A stretch of DNA of 64,000 nucleotides from JAICKM01 sp038228295 (GTDB lineage Bacteria; Chloroflexota; Chloroflexia; QHBQ01; JAICKM01), in contig JBBRPH010000027.1 in the NCBI GenBank assembly GCA_038228295.1, positions 1 through 64,000 of the forward strand, given 5' to 3'. The number at the start of each line of letters is the position of its first letter. Position 1 is the stretch's first letter. A program made the translations under genes and the position numbers. Below are positions 15,000 to 23,992 of this stretch, piece after piece. The notes under the pieces were generated by a model that had not been told where the DNA came from, ran no database searches, and saw only the letters and a program-made list of their open reading frames with translations.

Positions 15000-17630
15000 A
15001 TGCACCCATTCACGACGCGCCGCGCCGCCGGCCTAGTGGTCGGCCTCTGTGCCCTATTGAGTGTGTTACCCACTGCCCCGTCTCGCCCAGTCGGAGCCAG
15101 CGCTGCGATCTCCGGCGTGGTCCCTACGCGGCAACCGGCCGCAATCGGCGCGCCGACAGGACTCCCGGCCGCCTTCGCCGCTGCCGGAGCCGAGTTCGGC
15201 GTGCCGCCCGCGCTGCTCGCCGCCGTCGCCTGGAGTGAGAGCCATTGGGACGGACGCGGCGGCGTAGCGAACGACTACGGCCAGGTGGGCCTGATGGGCC
15301 TGCGCACGCCGCCCACCGGCAGCGGCCTGACCCGCGCCGCCGCGTTACTCGGCGTGGCCCCGCAGACCGCCGCCGGTGATGACCGCACCAACATCCGCGC
15401 CGCCGCTGCCCTGCTGCGCGATGCGGCAGCCCGCCTGGGCCGCCCCCGTGCCGCCGACCTCGCCGGCTGGTATCCGGTCGTCGCCGCCTACAGCGAGTTT
15501 AGCGATCCGTTGGTGGCCCGCAGTTATGCGTGGAGCGTCTTTGCCGTGTTGCAACACGGCGTACAGGCGGCCACGGTCGCCGGCGAACCGGTCGCTATTC
15601 CCGCCGTCGGGCCACTAGTCCTGCCGGATAAGGCCGACCCGCTAACCGCTACCGCCCCGGCCACCGACGATTACCCACCCGCGCATTGGGTTGCCGCCGC
15701 AGCGGGCAATTTCCAGTACGGGCGGAACTACGGCCCGCTCAATTTCATCGTCATCCACGACACCGAGGGCAGCTATAGCTCAGCCATCAACTGGTTTGCC
15801 AACCCCGCCTCCGGGGTGAGCGCACACTTCATCGTCCGCTCAGCGGACGGCGACATCACCCAGATGGTCCATAACGCCGACACCGCCTATCATGCAGGTA
15901 ATTGGGACTACAACGTGCGTGCTATCGGGATAGAACATGAGGGATATGCCGCGCAAACGGGCTGGTACACGCCCGCTATGTATAACGCCTCGGCGGCGCT
16001 CGTCCGCACGATGGCCGACCGCTTCAGTATCCCGAAAGACCACGCCCATATCATCGGCCATTACCAGGTGCCCAACCAACACCCGCCTATCCACACCGAT
16101 CCCGGCCCCAACTGGGACTGGGCCGGCTACCTGGCCCAGGTGCGCAACGACAGCGCCGCCGCCGCCCGTGTGCGAAACAGCGATAGCGGCTTTCTCGCCA
16201 GCCCGGCCCCGGTAGACGCGGCGCACGGCTGGGGGTTATACGCGGGCAAAGGCTATGGCGGCGGCACGGCCGTGCGCGCCCTCAGCAACAGCGGCGCAGC
16301 CGATCACACCGCTACTTGGACTACCGCTCTGCCGGCTGCCGGAATCTACGATCTCTACGCCTACATTCCGTGGGTAGACAACGGTCGTGCCGACACCAGC
16401 AGCGCCCACTACATCGTCAGCACCAGCAGCGGGCCGCAGACAATCACGACGAGCCAGAAAGCCCTCACCGACGCAGGCATTCTCCAGGGCGGCCTGCCGC
16501 CTCAGGGCGAGTGGGGTCACTTGGGGCGCTTCAACCTGCCCGCCACAGGTACCGTCTCACTCGACAACAGCACAGGCGAGAGCGCGCTCAACGTTTGGTT
16601 TGATGCCATGATGTGGATCCCCGCCGGCACGGCCTCACCGCCGACCGTTCCCGCCACAGTGTCGCCTACTGTTACACCCACGCACACCCCTACCTACACC
16701 CCTGCGCCCACCTTCAGCCCCACGCGCACCCCCGCGCCGACGCTATCACCCACACGCACGTCTACGCGCACCAGTACACCCACAGCGACCGCCACCCCGA
16801 CCGCTAGCCCTACTACTACGCCGACGGCCAGCTGGACTCCCGGTCCCTGCGGCATGACTTTTATTGATCTGCCCGATACCCATTGGGCTTGGAGTTATGT
16901 CAACTACCTCTACTGCCGGGGCATTGTGGGGGGCTACAGCGACGGCACCTTCCGGCCCCAGGCTATCGCCACGCGCGGCCAACTAACCAAGATGATCACC
17001 ATCGGGATGCACTGGTCCATGCCGCTGCCGCCCACTCCCACCTTTAGCGACGTACTGCCGGGCTCGCCCTTTTATAGCTATGTTGAAACCGCCGCCGCGC
17101 ATGGTGTGGTCAGCGGCTACAGCGACGGCACCTTCCGCCCGGCCAACCCGATCACCCGCGCCCAATTGTCGAAGATGATCCTGCTGGCGAAAGGCTGGTC
17201 GCCGCTCTACCCGGCTATGCCGTCGTTCAGCGATGTACCCGCCGACTACTGGGCCTACGGCTACATCGAGGCGATTCGCGCGCAAGGAGTGGTCAGCGGC
17301 TACAGTGACGGCACCTTCCACCCGGCCGATGTCGCCACGCGCGCCCAACTGTCGAAGATGTTAAGCACCGCCTTCCAATTGCCGGATGGTGGGCCTACGG
17401 CGACCGCCACGGCGACCGGCACTCCGCTCACGGCGACCCCTACCGCCCCGCCCACCGGCGGCACTACAGTCACCGCGACGGTTAGCAGCACCCCGCCTAG
17501 CGCGACTCGTACCGCCACCGGCACGCCGACGGCTACGGGCACGCAGCCCACCGTGACCCGTACCGCCCCGCCAAGTAGCACAGCGACGGCTACAGCCACG
17601 ACTACTAGCGGCATCCATAGCAACCGATAG
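15000..17630 (+). CDS. SLH-anchored N-acetylmuramoyl-L-alanine amidase with lysozyme-like domain
   Basis: 876 residues, modular and exported. After the signal peptide comes a lytic-transglycosylase-like region (ALLAAVAWSESHWDGRGG with probable catalytic Glu). Next is an Amidase_2 domain (NFIVIHDTEGSYSSAINW, AIGIEHEGYA, HIIGHYQVP, zinc His residues visible), then a golvesin-like beta domain (about residues 400-540, ending in VWFDAMMWIPA), a Thr/Pro linker, and three SLH domains with GGYSDGTFRPQ, SGYSDGTFRPA and SGYSDGTFHPA. A Thr-rich tail ends the protein. SLH domains bind pyruvylated wall polymer, matching the csaB gene at 56.5 kb. The predicted role is peptidoglycan remodelling at the cell surface. 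Confidence 0.92.
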   Translation: MHPFTTRRAAGLVVGLCALLSVLPTAPSRPVGASAAISGVVPTRQPAAIGAPTGLPAAFAAAGAEFGVPPALLAAVAWSESHWDGRGGVANDYGQVGLMGLRTPPTGSGLTRAAALLGVAPQTAAGDDRTNIRAAAALLRDAAARLGRPRAADLAGWYPVVAAYSEFSDPLVARSYAWSVFAVLQHGVQAATVAGEPVAIPAVGPLVLPDKADPLTATAPATDDYPPAHWVAAAAGNFQYGRNYGPLNFIVIHDTEGSYSSAINWFANPASGVSAHFIVRSADGDITQMVHNADTAYHAGNWDYNVRAIGIEHEGYAAQTGWYTPAMYNASAALVRTMADRFSIPKDHAHIIGHYQVPNQHPPIHTDPGPNWDWAGYLAQVRNDSAAAARVRNSDSGFLASPAPVDAAHGWGLYAGKGYGGGTAVRALSNSGAADHTATWTTALPAAGIYDLYAYIPWVDNGRADTSSAHYIVSTSSGPQTITTSQKALTDAGILQGGLPPQGEWGHLGRFNLPATGTVSLDNSTGESALNVWFDAMMWIPAGTASPPTVPATVSPTVTPTHTPTYTPAPTFSPTRTPAPTLSPTRTSTRTSTPTATATPTASPTTTPTASWTPGPCGMTFIDLPDTHWAWSYVNYLYCRGIVGGYSDGTFRPQAIATRGQLTKMITIGMHWSMPLPPTPTFSDVLPGSPFYSYVETAAAHGVVSGYSDGTFRPANPITRAQLSKMILLAKGWSPLYPAMPSFSDVPADYWAYGYIEAIRAQGVVSGYSDGTFHPADVATRAQLSKMLSTAFQLPDGGPTATATATGTPLTATPTAPPTGGTTVTATVSSTPPSATRTATGTPTATGTQPTVTRTAPPSSTATATATTTSGIHSNR

Positions 17631-17665
17631 CCCGCCGACCCTTGTTATAGCTTTTACACAAAACG

Positions 17666-17691
17666 GCCCCGCTGCCTGTAGGCAGCGGGGC
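17666..17691. terminator. Bidirectional terminator between convergent genes
   Basis: GCCCCGCTGCC and GGCAGCGGGGC form an 11-bp stem with a TGTA loop. On the minus strand it is followed by CGTTTTGTGT, so it best terminates the minus-strand gene ending at 17743 and probably serves both. Confidence 0.8.
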
Positions 17692-17742
17692 TGTCGTACT
17701 GATGCGCCTGCACTCTTTTAGGCGCAGGAGCCGGGGTGCGAA

Positions 17743-19410
17743 CTAGGGCGTGACGCAGAACGCCGCGATCGCCTCGTGTCCGCTCTTCACGCCATGCACT
17801 GTCAGTGACCAGGTGCCTGGATACAGCACCCCGCTGTTCAACTGCAACGTGCCGCCGCCGCTCGACGGGATGGTAAGCTGCTGCTGTGCGCCGAACACCG
17901 CACCGTCCGGATCGGTCAGCCAGTAGCCGGCCTGCTCGCCCGGCTGAAAGCCGGTGATCGTCACGGCGAAGATCGTGCCCTTACGCCCGCTCGACGGCGA
18001 AACCGTTGCGTCATGGGCGTGGCTCAGGTCACACGAGACCGGGGCCGGGGTAGCCGTCGGAGTGCCACCACCACCACCGCCACCGCCACTCACGGCCTTC
18101 GGCGTGATTTTAAACCAAGCCACGGCCTGGTGCGCCGAATCCGCACCCTGATAGGTTAGTGCCCAGTTGCCTTCGGTGTTATTGGGCGACAAGATCGGCA
18201 GCAGGCTGCTGTCAAACACATCGTCTAACTCGCCGGGGTGATTGCCTGCATCTAGGGGAGCGGGTGTACCCAGCACGCGCCCGGCCGGCGAAGTGATCCA
18301 GAAGCTCACCCGTTCGCCGGCCTTGAAGCCGCTGATGTGAATCTGGAATACTGTGCCCACCGGCCCGCAGTTCGGGCTGACTGTGGCCGATTGATTGTTC
18401 GGCACCTCGCCGCAACCCACCGGCGCGGCGGTCGGCGGCACGGCGGTCGGCTGGCCGGCCGGGACAGTCGGAGCCGTCGTGGGGTTGCCGCCCGGCGCCG
18501 GGCCATTGCAGCCCACGCCCTTGTAGCGCCAAGCATAGTAGTGTTGGCCTACGTTGCCCATCTGCACGGCAAACGCCGTGCCGTTGTAGGACGGCACATA
18601 GGTCAGGATGCGGCGCTCGAACGCCTGGATCAGGACATCGGTCGCTTTGCCCGCGATCTTGACATTGGCCCAGTAGGCTTCGGTTAGCGGCAGGCCACTA
18701 GCGAAGTACCAGGGCTGATTCAGCAGCCCGTTGCTATACTGCCCATTCTGGTAGATCGGTCCGCTAGCGTTCAGGAAGTCCCAAAACACCTTCGGGATGT
18801 TGCGTCCGGTGCGGCCCTCGAAATAGACGAGATCTGTGCCCGTCTGCGCGGTCTTGCCGGCATCCGCTGTTACAGTGCCGTTGCGATCCACGACGTTAAT
18901 AGCCTTTTGGCCCACCAGATTGCCTTTCGTCGCATCCAGCAACTTGCCGAAGGTGGCGTAGGTCGGCGCGGCGCTGTCGTCGCCGTCCGAGGCCAGCGGC
19001 ACATCGGCGGCGCAGCGCTGCTCAAAATCGCTGTCGCCCACTTGCATTCGCCCGGTCATCAGCTCGTTTGCCAGCAGGCCGTTAGTCACATAGAACGCGC
19101 TGCTTTTGTCGCCGACCGGGTTGTTGATCTCCATGCGGCTCTTATCGAAGTACTGCACTAACCGCGTGCCGCCCACGCCCTGCTTATAGGTCTCCTGCGT
19201 GGCGAAGCCGGGGATCGGCCCCCAATACCACGAACGGTCGGCCGCTTTGTGTTCGGCCACCGGCCGGTCGGTGCGCTCCCAGGTACGCTGGAAGGCCGCA
19301 TCCGCAAACCCCGCCTGCGTTTGCGCCTGCACCGGGGTCAGTTGCCCCAGCCCGGCCACGACCAGAGCTACCGCCCCGATCCCGCGCCACATTTTGGTCC
19401 TCAGTTGCAT
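17743..19410 (-). CDS. Secreted multidomain protein with two Ig-like repeats
   Basis: 555 residues with a signal peptide (GIGAVALVVAGLGQLTPVQAQ). The N-terminal half contains modules of the kind seen at the end of the neighbouring subtilase (LVQYFDKSRMEINNP, LLANELMTGRMQVG). The C-terminal half has a Pro/Thr linker and two homologous beta domains (ATVSPNCGPVGTVFQIHISGF and ATVSPSSGRKGTIFAVTITGF), separated by an eight-glycine run. These resemble Ig-like/IPT surface domains. Function is not known. The spacer upstream (19411-19502) holds tandem repeat words. Confidence 0.78.
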   Translation of the reverse strand: MQLRTKMWRGIGAVALVVAGLGQLTPVQAQTQAGFADAAFQRTWERTDRPVAEHKAADRSWYWGPIPGFATQETYKQGVGGTRLVQYFDKSRMEINNPVGDKSSAFYVTNGLLANELMTGRMQVGDSDFEQRCAADVPLASDGDDSAAPTYATFGKLLDATKGNLVGQKAINVVDRNGTVTADAGKTAQTGTDLVYFEGRTGRNIPKVFWDFLNASGPIYQNGQYSNGLLNQPWYFASGLPLTEAYWANVKIAGKATDVLIQAFERRILTYVPSYNGTAFAVQMGNVGQHYYAWRYKGVGCNGPAPGGNPTTAPTVPAGQPTAVPPTAAPVGCGEVPNNQSATVSPNCGPVGTVFQIHISGFKAGERVSFWITSPAGRVLGTPAPLDAGNHPGELDDVFDSSLLPILSPNNTEGNWALTYQGADSAHQAVAWFKITPKAVSGGGGGGGGTPTATPAPVSCDLSHAHDATVSPSSGRKGTIFAVTITGFQPGEQAGYWLTDPDGAVFGAQQQLTIPSSGGGTLQLNSGVLYPGTWSLTVHGVKSGHEAIAAFCVTP

Positions 19411-19419
19411 TTATTTCTC

Positions 19420-19502
19420 TCCTTCATAAAGCGTAAAGCGTAAAGCGTGAAACGTGAAAAGGCGTCAGAACTCATAACCCATTGGCCTTCGGCACTCCGC
19501 AC
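19420..19502. repeat. Short tandem-repeat words (AAAGCGT / GAAACGTGAA)
   Basis: AAAGCGTAAAGCGTAAAGCG continues into a GTGAAACGTGAAAAGG stretch and ends with CGGCACTCCGCACTCAGG. The same vocabulary occurs at several other gene borders in the window (see findings). It is not a gene. Confidence 0.6.
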
Positions 19503-21665
19503 TCAGGGCAGCCAGCCGCGTGCGCGCACGGTATCTACCCCCAACAAGCCCAACAAAACCTCGTTCGGCGTGCCGGCGAACTCCGGATGTAGCTCAAAGC
19601 GATTACGTTGGAAATACTGCACTGTATAGGTTTTGCCGTTGGTCGTGTTGGCTTCCTGGAACTCCTCGCTGATCGGGTAGCCGAACACGGCCAACCCACC
19701 GTGGCTTTGCCAATAAGCTAGGAACGCGCCGCTCAGGTTGTGCTGCACCGGCGGGAACCACTGGTGGGTCGCGTCGGTCGGCTGCGGTGTACCGGGCAGG
19801 AAGGTGCGGCCCTTCGAGGTCTCTACCCCCAGCAGGCCCAACAGCACTTCATTGGCGCTACCAGCAAACTCCGGGTGCAACTCGAAGCGATTACGCTGGA
19901 AGTATTGCACCGTGTAGAGTCGGCCGTCGGTGGCACTCTGCTCCTGAAATTGCTCACTGATCGGATAGCCGAAGATCGGCAGTCCGCCATGGGCTTGCCA
20001 GTAGGCCAGGAACGGCCCGCGCAGCGTGTGCTGCACCGGCGCAAAATAGGTGGGATCGGTGCTGACATTGGCGGGTGCAGGCACACCGTCAAAAGCCGGC
20101 GGGCGCGCCAGAGCCAGCGTGAAGTTGGCCTGCGCCCCGTTGCCGGCCGATCCACCCACTTCCACTGTCTGCGGCGCGGGAAAGCCGAAGCCGCCGCTTT
20201 TGATCGCCAACTGTACGGTGTATTTACCGGCCGGCAGCCCATCGAACACATAGAGGCCCGACGCATCCGGCTGGATGTCGCGCGGCGGACTGCCGTTCTG
20301 CGGCAACAGCAACACATCCACCAGGGCCGGATCAATGCCCGTCACAGTGCCTTGCACCTTTGAACCGCCGGCCGGGCCGGGGGCGGGCTTGGGCGGCGGG
20401 CTGCCGGGCTTCGGTCCGGCCGGGGCTTGCTGCAACGCCCGTAGTAAGTTGATGCGACCCCAGCCCGCTTTCTGATCGAAGCCGGGGTCGCCGATGTCGT
20501 CCGCCGTCTGCTGCAACAGCAGTTGCACCTGCTCCGGGGTCAGGTTCGGGTTCACCGACAGGATCAGCGCCGCCGCGCCGGCCACCATCGGGCTTGCCAT
20601 CGAGGTGCCGCTTTCGCTCTCATAGTCCGGCTTGCGGTCGCGCACCCACGTACTCAAGATATTAATGCCCGGTGCGGCCACATCCACATAGTCGCCATAC
20701 GACGAGAAGCCCGCCACACTGTCGCGGCGGCTACTCGCACTCACCGCGATCACTTCGTCGTAGCCGCCGGGATATTCGGGCCGCCCGTCCGGCGTATTGC
20801 CGGCCGCCACAACGATAGTCACGCCTTTGCTGCGCGCATATTTGATCGAGTCATGTTCCGCGTCGGTGCCGAAGTCGGCGCCGGCACTGATGTTGATCAC
20901 CCGCGCGCCGTTATCCACCGCCCAGCGGATGCCCTGCGCGAAGTTGTAGGTGGAACCGGCTCCCTGCGCGTTCAACACCTTGACCGGCAGGATCTTCGTT
21001 TGCCACGAAATGCCGGCAATGCCGATACCGTTGTTGCCCGCCGCGCTGGCGATACCGGTCACATGGGTGCCGTGTCCATTGTCGTCATAGGGGTCTTCAT
21101 TATTTGAGACAAAATTATGCCCCGGCAGGATACGCCCGGCAAACTCCGGGTGGTTGGTTGCCAGGCCGGTATCCAGGATCGCCACGATCAGGTCGGGGTT
21201 GCCGGTGCTGATGTCCCACGCCGGTTGCGCTTGCAGTGCGGTCAGCCACCATTCCTGATCGGCATAATGCTCATCGTTCGGGGTCATCAAGAGGTGCATC
21301 GGGTAATCCGGCTCGGCATAGGCCACCGCCGGATTCGTGCGCAAGGCTGCCACCGCCGCCGCCACGTCGAGGTTGGCGCTACCCTGCAATAGATACAGAC
21401 CGTTGCCCGCCGTCGCCGCTTGCGCCTGCAAGCCCCACTGCGCCAATAACCCGCCCATCAGGCCCAGCGCGTGGGTATCACGCAGTTGCACCACCACACG
21501 CCCCGGCAACCAATCCGCCGCCGTGCCTTGTGGCCCACGTACATTCACCGCCGGGGCCGCCGGGTGCGCCGCTGCGCCGCCCGATCCTAATCCCGTCCCC
21601 AGGCTCAGGGCCAGCACTAGCCCCGCCGCCACCCGGCCTATCGGCCGTCGCCACCAATCATGCAT
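19503..21665 (-). CDS. Secreted subtilisin-like serine protease (S8)
   Basis: The start at complement 21665 (MHDWWRRPIGRVAAGLVLAL) has GGAGG 11 bases upstream and begins with a signal peptide; the open frame itself extends to 21725. An inhibitor-like propeptide is followed by the S8 domain: Asp in AILDTGLATNHPEF, His in NGHGTHVTGIASAAGN, Ser in SGTSMASPMVAGAAAL. A carboxypeptidase-regulatory-like beta domain follows (VQGTVTGIDPALVDVLLLPQ). The protein ends in two near-identical modules of about 75 residues (GYPISEQFQE, VQYFQRNRFELHPEFAG; then GYPISEEFQE and VQYFQRNRFELHPEFAG), probably surface-binding domains. It is an extracellular protease. Confidence 0.93.
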   Translation of the reverse strand: MHDWWRRPIGRVAAGLVLALSLGTGLGSGGAAAHPAAPAVNVRGPQGTAADWLPGRVVVQLRDTHALGLMGGLLAQWGLQAQAATAGNGLYLLQGSANLDVAAAVAALRTNPAVAYAEPDYPMHLLMTPNDEHYADQEWWLTALQAQPAWDISTGNPDLIVAILDTGLATNHPEFAGRILPGHNFVSNNEDPYDDNGHGTHVTGIASAAGNNGIGIAGISWQTKILPVKVLNAQGAGSTYNFAQGIRWAVDNGARVINISAGADFGTDAEHDSIKYARSKGVTIVVAAGNTPDGRPEYPGGYDEVIAVSASSRRDSVAGFSSYGDYVDVAAPGINILSTWVRDRKPDYESESGTSMASPMVAGAAALILSVNPNLTPEQVQLLLQQTADDIGDPGFDQKAGWGRINLLRALQQAPAGPKPGSPPPKPAPGPAGGSKVQGTVTGIDPALVDVLLLPQNGSPPRDIQPDASGLYVFDGLPAGKYTVQLAIKSGGFGFPAPQTVEVGGSAGNGAQANFTLALARPPAFDGVPAPANVSTDPTYFAPVQHTLRGPFLAYWQAHGGLPIFGYPISEQFQEQSATDGRLYTVQYFQRNRFELHPEFAGSANEVLLGLLGVETSKGRTFLPGTPQPTDATHQWFPPVQHNLSGAFLAYWQSHGGLAVFGYPISEEFQEANTTNGKTYTVQYFQRNRFELHPEFAGTPNEVLLGLLGVDTVRARGWLP

Positions 21666-21763
21666 AAGATCTTTGCCTCCGTATGGACCATCATTGCTAC
21701 CGTAAGCCGCGCCCCGACCCACCAAAAAGGGTCCCGCACCATCATTGTCCGAGACCCATCGCT

Positions 21764-21792
21764 AGTATAACAACATCCGCTCGATTCCCCAA
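21764..21792 (-). promoter_or_regulatory. Probable promoter of the subtilase gene
   Basis: On the minus strand TTGGGG and TATACT are spaced 17 bp apart about 100 bp before the subtilase start. The remainder of the spacer to 22018 holds nothing recognisable. Confidence 0.45.
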
Positions 21793-22018
21793 CCCCCTAG
21801 GCCAAAGCTTTATGCAACGCTTATAGATCCGCTGTCAATCCTTATGCGCTACTTAGTGCCGCTGCTCAATCCACCCAGCCCTGTTGCGGTAACAGACAGC
21901 CAATACGATCAGATCCCCTATACGTTGCTATTAAAGCATAGAACGGTCTTTGAAAGCGTGGGACAAAGTGATACAAAAAGGAGCACAAAAAGTAGTACGG
22001 CTCGGTAAGAACTCCCCA

Positions 22019-23872
22019 TCAGCGCACCACCGCCGTCACCCGCAACGCCGCGCCACACACTAGCCCCAACGCTGCCGCAATCGCCGGGGCCAACTCGCCC
22101 TGGATCGCATCACGCATATAGGCCGCCGGCACGCCCAGCACCGCCCGCCCGCCGGCCGGGTCCAGGCTCAACAACACCGCATAGCGCAGCACTCGCCCAT
22201 AAGTTTCGGCCGGCAGGCCCACCCGCAAATGGATTAACGCCGCCTGCCACAGCCGCCCACACGCTGCCCCGGCCAAGCCAGACTCGCCGGAAGCAGCAGT
22301 ATCCTCAGCCGGTAACACAACCACAGCAGGCATTGCGCTCCCGACCGGCACAGCAAGCGGATTAACATTTTCCGCCAAAGTGCTTTGTGCTTCCGTGCGG
22401 CGCTGTGGGGCTAAAGCTGCAGCGCTTCGCGGCGCTTCGTGTCCCGGCGTTGCTTCAGGAGCCGACTCCGCCGACCGCCCACGCCGCCGCACCAGGCTCG
22501 TAAAATAGGCGCCTGGCCGGCTCACGCGGCCTTTCGCTTGTGCCCGCAGCGTGGCTTGAATGGCCCACTCGTACAGGTCGGGTCCGTGATCGGCCACACA
22601 CTGCCGGTGCCACTCACGACTGCCTACATCGTTCAGTGCCGCAGTGCCCCAATCCAGCAGGGCCGTGGAGTCCTCCGCACTCAGCGGTGTTCCGGCCGAG
22701 GCCAGTGCGCCGTTAACGTTCGTAGATTCATCCGTTTTAACGGATTCACGATTAACGTTAACGAGTGTGCCCGTGAGTCCGCCTAGTGCGGACTCCTGTC
22801 CCAGGTCCACTCCGCCTAGTGCGGACTCCTTGCCCAGCGCCGCGCCTATACCCGCCTCTTCGCCGATCCTGCCTCCGCCCGATGCGGACTCGTTCGACTC
22901 CGCCCAATGCGGACTCCCCGTTCCGCCGACTCCGCCCGATGCGGACTCCATTTGCCGACCCTGCCCGATGGGCCACGTCGTGCCGGTTTCGAGGCCGCAC
23001 GGAGCGGACTCCTGCCGTACTTCTATAGCAAGCCCGATCTCCGCACTCGTAACGAGTCCGCTTGATGCGGAGTCCGCCTGGATCTCCATAATCCCCCCAG
23101 GTATACCCACTCCGCCTGCTGCGGACTCCCCTACCCCGGTTCCCTCCATTATAGGCACGGCACACGGGGGGTTAGATCCCCCTGTTTCCATTCCGTATTC
23201 AAACGTGCTTTGGCGCGCAGGCGCCAAGCGCGCACGATAACTGCCTGGTGCAGTTAGCCGCCGGCCGTCCACGAGCGTCGCCACGCCGGCGCGGTCCCGT
23301 GTGACACGATAGGCGCGGCCCAAGATAGTGGTCAAGCGTGTCAACTCCGTCGTGGGGCCGAGCGGGGCGAGCGGGATGGTTAGCCAGCCGGTGTGTTTGC
23401 GGGTCCAAACGTCGGCATCAAAGAGCAGATACTCCAGCAAGCCTAGCGATGGCAGTGGTAGTCCCCGTGTCACTCGGTACAACTTCTGCTTGCCGCGTGG
23501 AATCTCTACTTCTTCCACCTGCACCAAGCCGCAGGTCAGTAGCAGGTTGCTGTAGCGGGCAATCGTGTCCTGGGAGGTGTCCAAATAGGCGGCCAGTGCA
23601 GTCTGTGTGCAATGCGCCCACCCGAAATGAGGATGACCAGGGGTAGTCTCCTCAAAGCTGTGCAACGCCAGCAGCAGCCCCAACCCGGTCGGCTTCAGCA
23701 GTGGCCCCCACTCTCGCACCAGCGCGGGACTGATCTCGCCCACCGGTGGATAAGCGGATCGCGCCGCCGGGTGGGCCGTCCCTGCCGAGGTCGGCGAGGC
23801 GCTATGGGGGAATATAGTGGGCGCGCTCTCTTTTGCGCTAGGATCGCTGATAATCGCTGGTTTGCCGCGCAT
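22019..23872 (-). CDS. Candidate replication initiator: winged-helix N-terminus, DnaA domain I-like C-terminus
   Basis: 617 residues. Residues about 45-165 look like a winged-helix DNA-binding domain (LLKPTGLGLLLALHSFEETT, LAAYLDTSQDTIARYSNLLL, LVQVEEVEIPRGKQKLYRVT). The middle (about 230-390) is low complexity with repeated ESAxGG units. These arise from palindromic DNA repeats (22775-23125). The last 80 residues match DnaA domain I (LWQAALIHLRVGLPAETYGR, VLGVPAAYMRDAIQGELAPA, LVCGAALRVTAVV). DnaA domain I contacts the replicative helicase and loader factors. The arrangement (N-terminal DNA binder, origin in the linker, C-terminal helicase contact) parallels phage lambda O. It sits next to parAB. 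I infer a Rep protein, and homology should be tested. Confidence 0.6.
   Translation of the reverse strand: MRGKPAIISDPSAKESAPTIFPHSASPTSAGTAHPAARSAYPPVGEISPALVREWGPLLKPTGLGLLLALHSFEETTPGHPHFGWAHCTQTALAAYLDTSQDTIARYSNLLLTCGLVQVEEVEIPRGKQKLYRVTRGLPLPSLGLLEYLLFDADVWTRKHTGWLTIPLAPLGPTTELTRLTTILGRAYRVTRDRAGVATLVDGRRLTAPGSYRARLAPARQSTFEYGMETGGSNPPCAVPIMEGTGVGESAAGGVGIPGGIMEIQADSASSGLVTSAEIGLAIEVRQESAPCGLETGTTWPIGQGRQMESASGGVGGTGSPHWAESNESASGGGRIGEEAGIGAALGKESALGGVDLGQESALGGLTGTLVNVNRESVKTDESTNVNGALASAGTPLSAEDSTALLDWGTAALNDVGSREWHRQCVADHGPDLYEWAIQATLRAQAKGRVSRPGAYFTSLVRRRGRSAESAPEATPGHEAPRSAAALAPQRRTEAQSTLAENVNPLAVPVGSAMPAVVVLPAEDTAASGESGLAGAACGRLWQAALIHLRVGLPAETYGRVLRYAVLLSLDPAGGRAVLGVPAAYMRDAIQGELAPAIAAALGLVCGAALRVTAVVR
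22711..22763. other. A+T-rich patch with nested palindromes beside the iteron-like array (DUE-like)
   Basis: CGTTAACGTT (22711-22720) and its exact reverse complement AACGTTAACG (22754-22763) flank ATCCGTT-TT-AACGGAT (22730-22745). This A+T-rich island in a GC-rich gene directly abuts the palindromic repeats, as a DNA-unwinding element would. The role is inference. Confidence 0.45.
22775..23125. repeat. Eight palindromic TCCGC-N5-GCGGA repeats inside the Rep-like gene (iteron-like)
   Basis: Copies have their TCCGC arm beginning at 22778, 22811, 22874, 22899, 22931, about 22994 (degenerate), 23057 and 23111. Each has TCCGC and GCGGA arms (CCGC/GCGG in the degenerate copy) around a 5-nt spacer, and most continue into CTCC. 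The first copy is a perfect 8-bp-arm palindrome GAGTCCGC-CTAGT-GCGGACTC. Start-to-start distances are 33, 63, 25, 32, 63, 63 and 54. The copy at 22899 is out of frame with the others, so the DNA rather than the peptide is what is repeated. Confidence 0.85.
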
Positions 23873-23957
23873 AGGTCAATCCTCGTATGAGGGTACATGA
23901 CCGGCAGGCGGGCCGCACACAGAGTAAACGCTCCCCCTCCTATCGCCGCCGTTGCCC

Positions 23958-23986
23958 TTGACAAGGGATCAAAACTGCGGTATGAT
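23958..23986 (+). promoter_or_regulatory. Consensus promoter of the orphan ncRNA, with palindromic -35
   Basis: TTGACA (23958-23963) and TATGAT (23981-23986) have a 17-bp spacer. The -35 lies inside the hyphenated palindrome CCCTT-GAC-AAGGG (23955-23967), which could be an operator for a dimeric repressor. It points away from the Rep-like gene. Confidence 0.8.
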
Positions 23987-23992
23987 AGGCGT

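Noticed and set aside
16613..16807. Plus-strand frame rich in His/Pro/Tyr
   Set aside because: It is an alternative frame of the Thr/Pro linker of the amidase.
22775..23125. CRISPR array
   Set aside because: Units are about 15-20 bp palindromes with irregular spacing, inside a coding gene, with no cas genes.
22758..23240. Plus-strand and alternative-frame open reading frames over the repeat array
   Set aside because: They arise from the palindromic repeats, have biased Ser/Pro or Arg composition, and lie within the minus-strand Rep-like gene.
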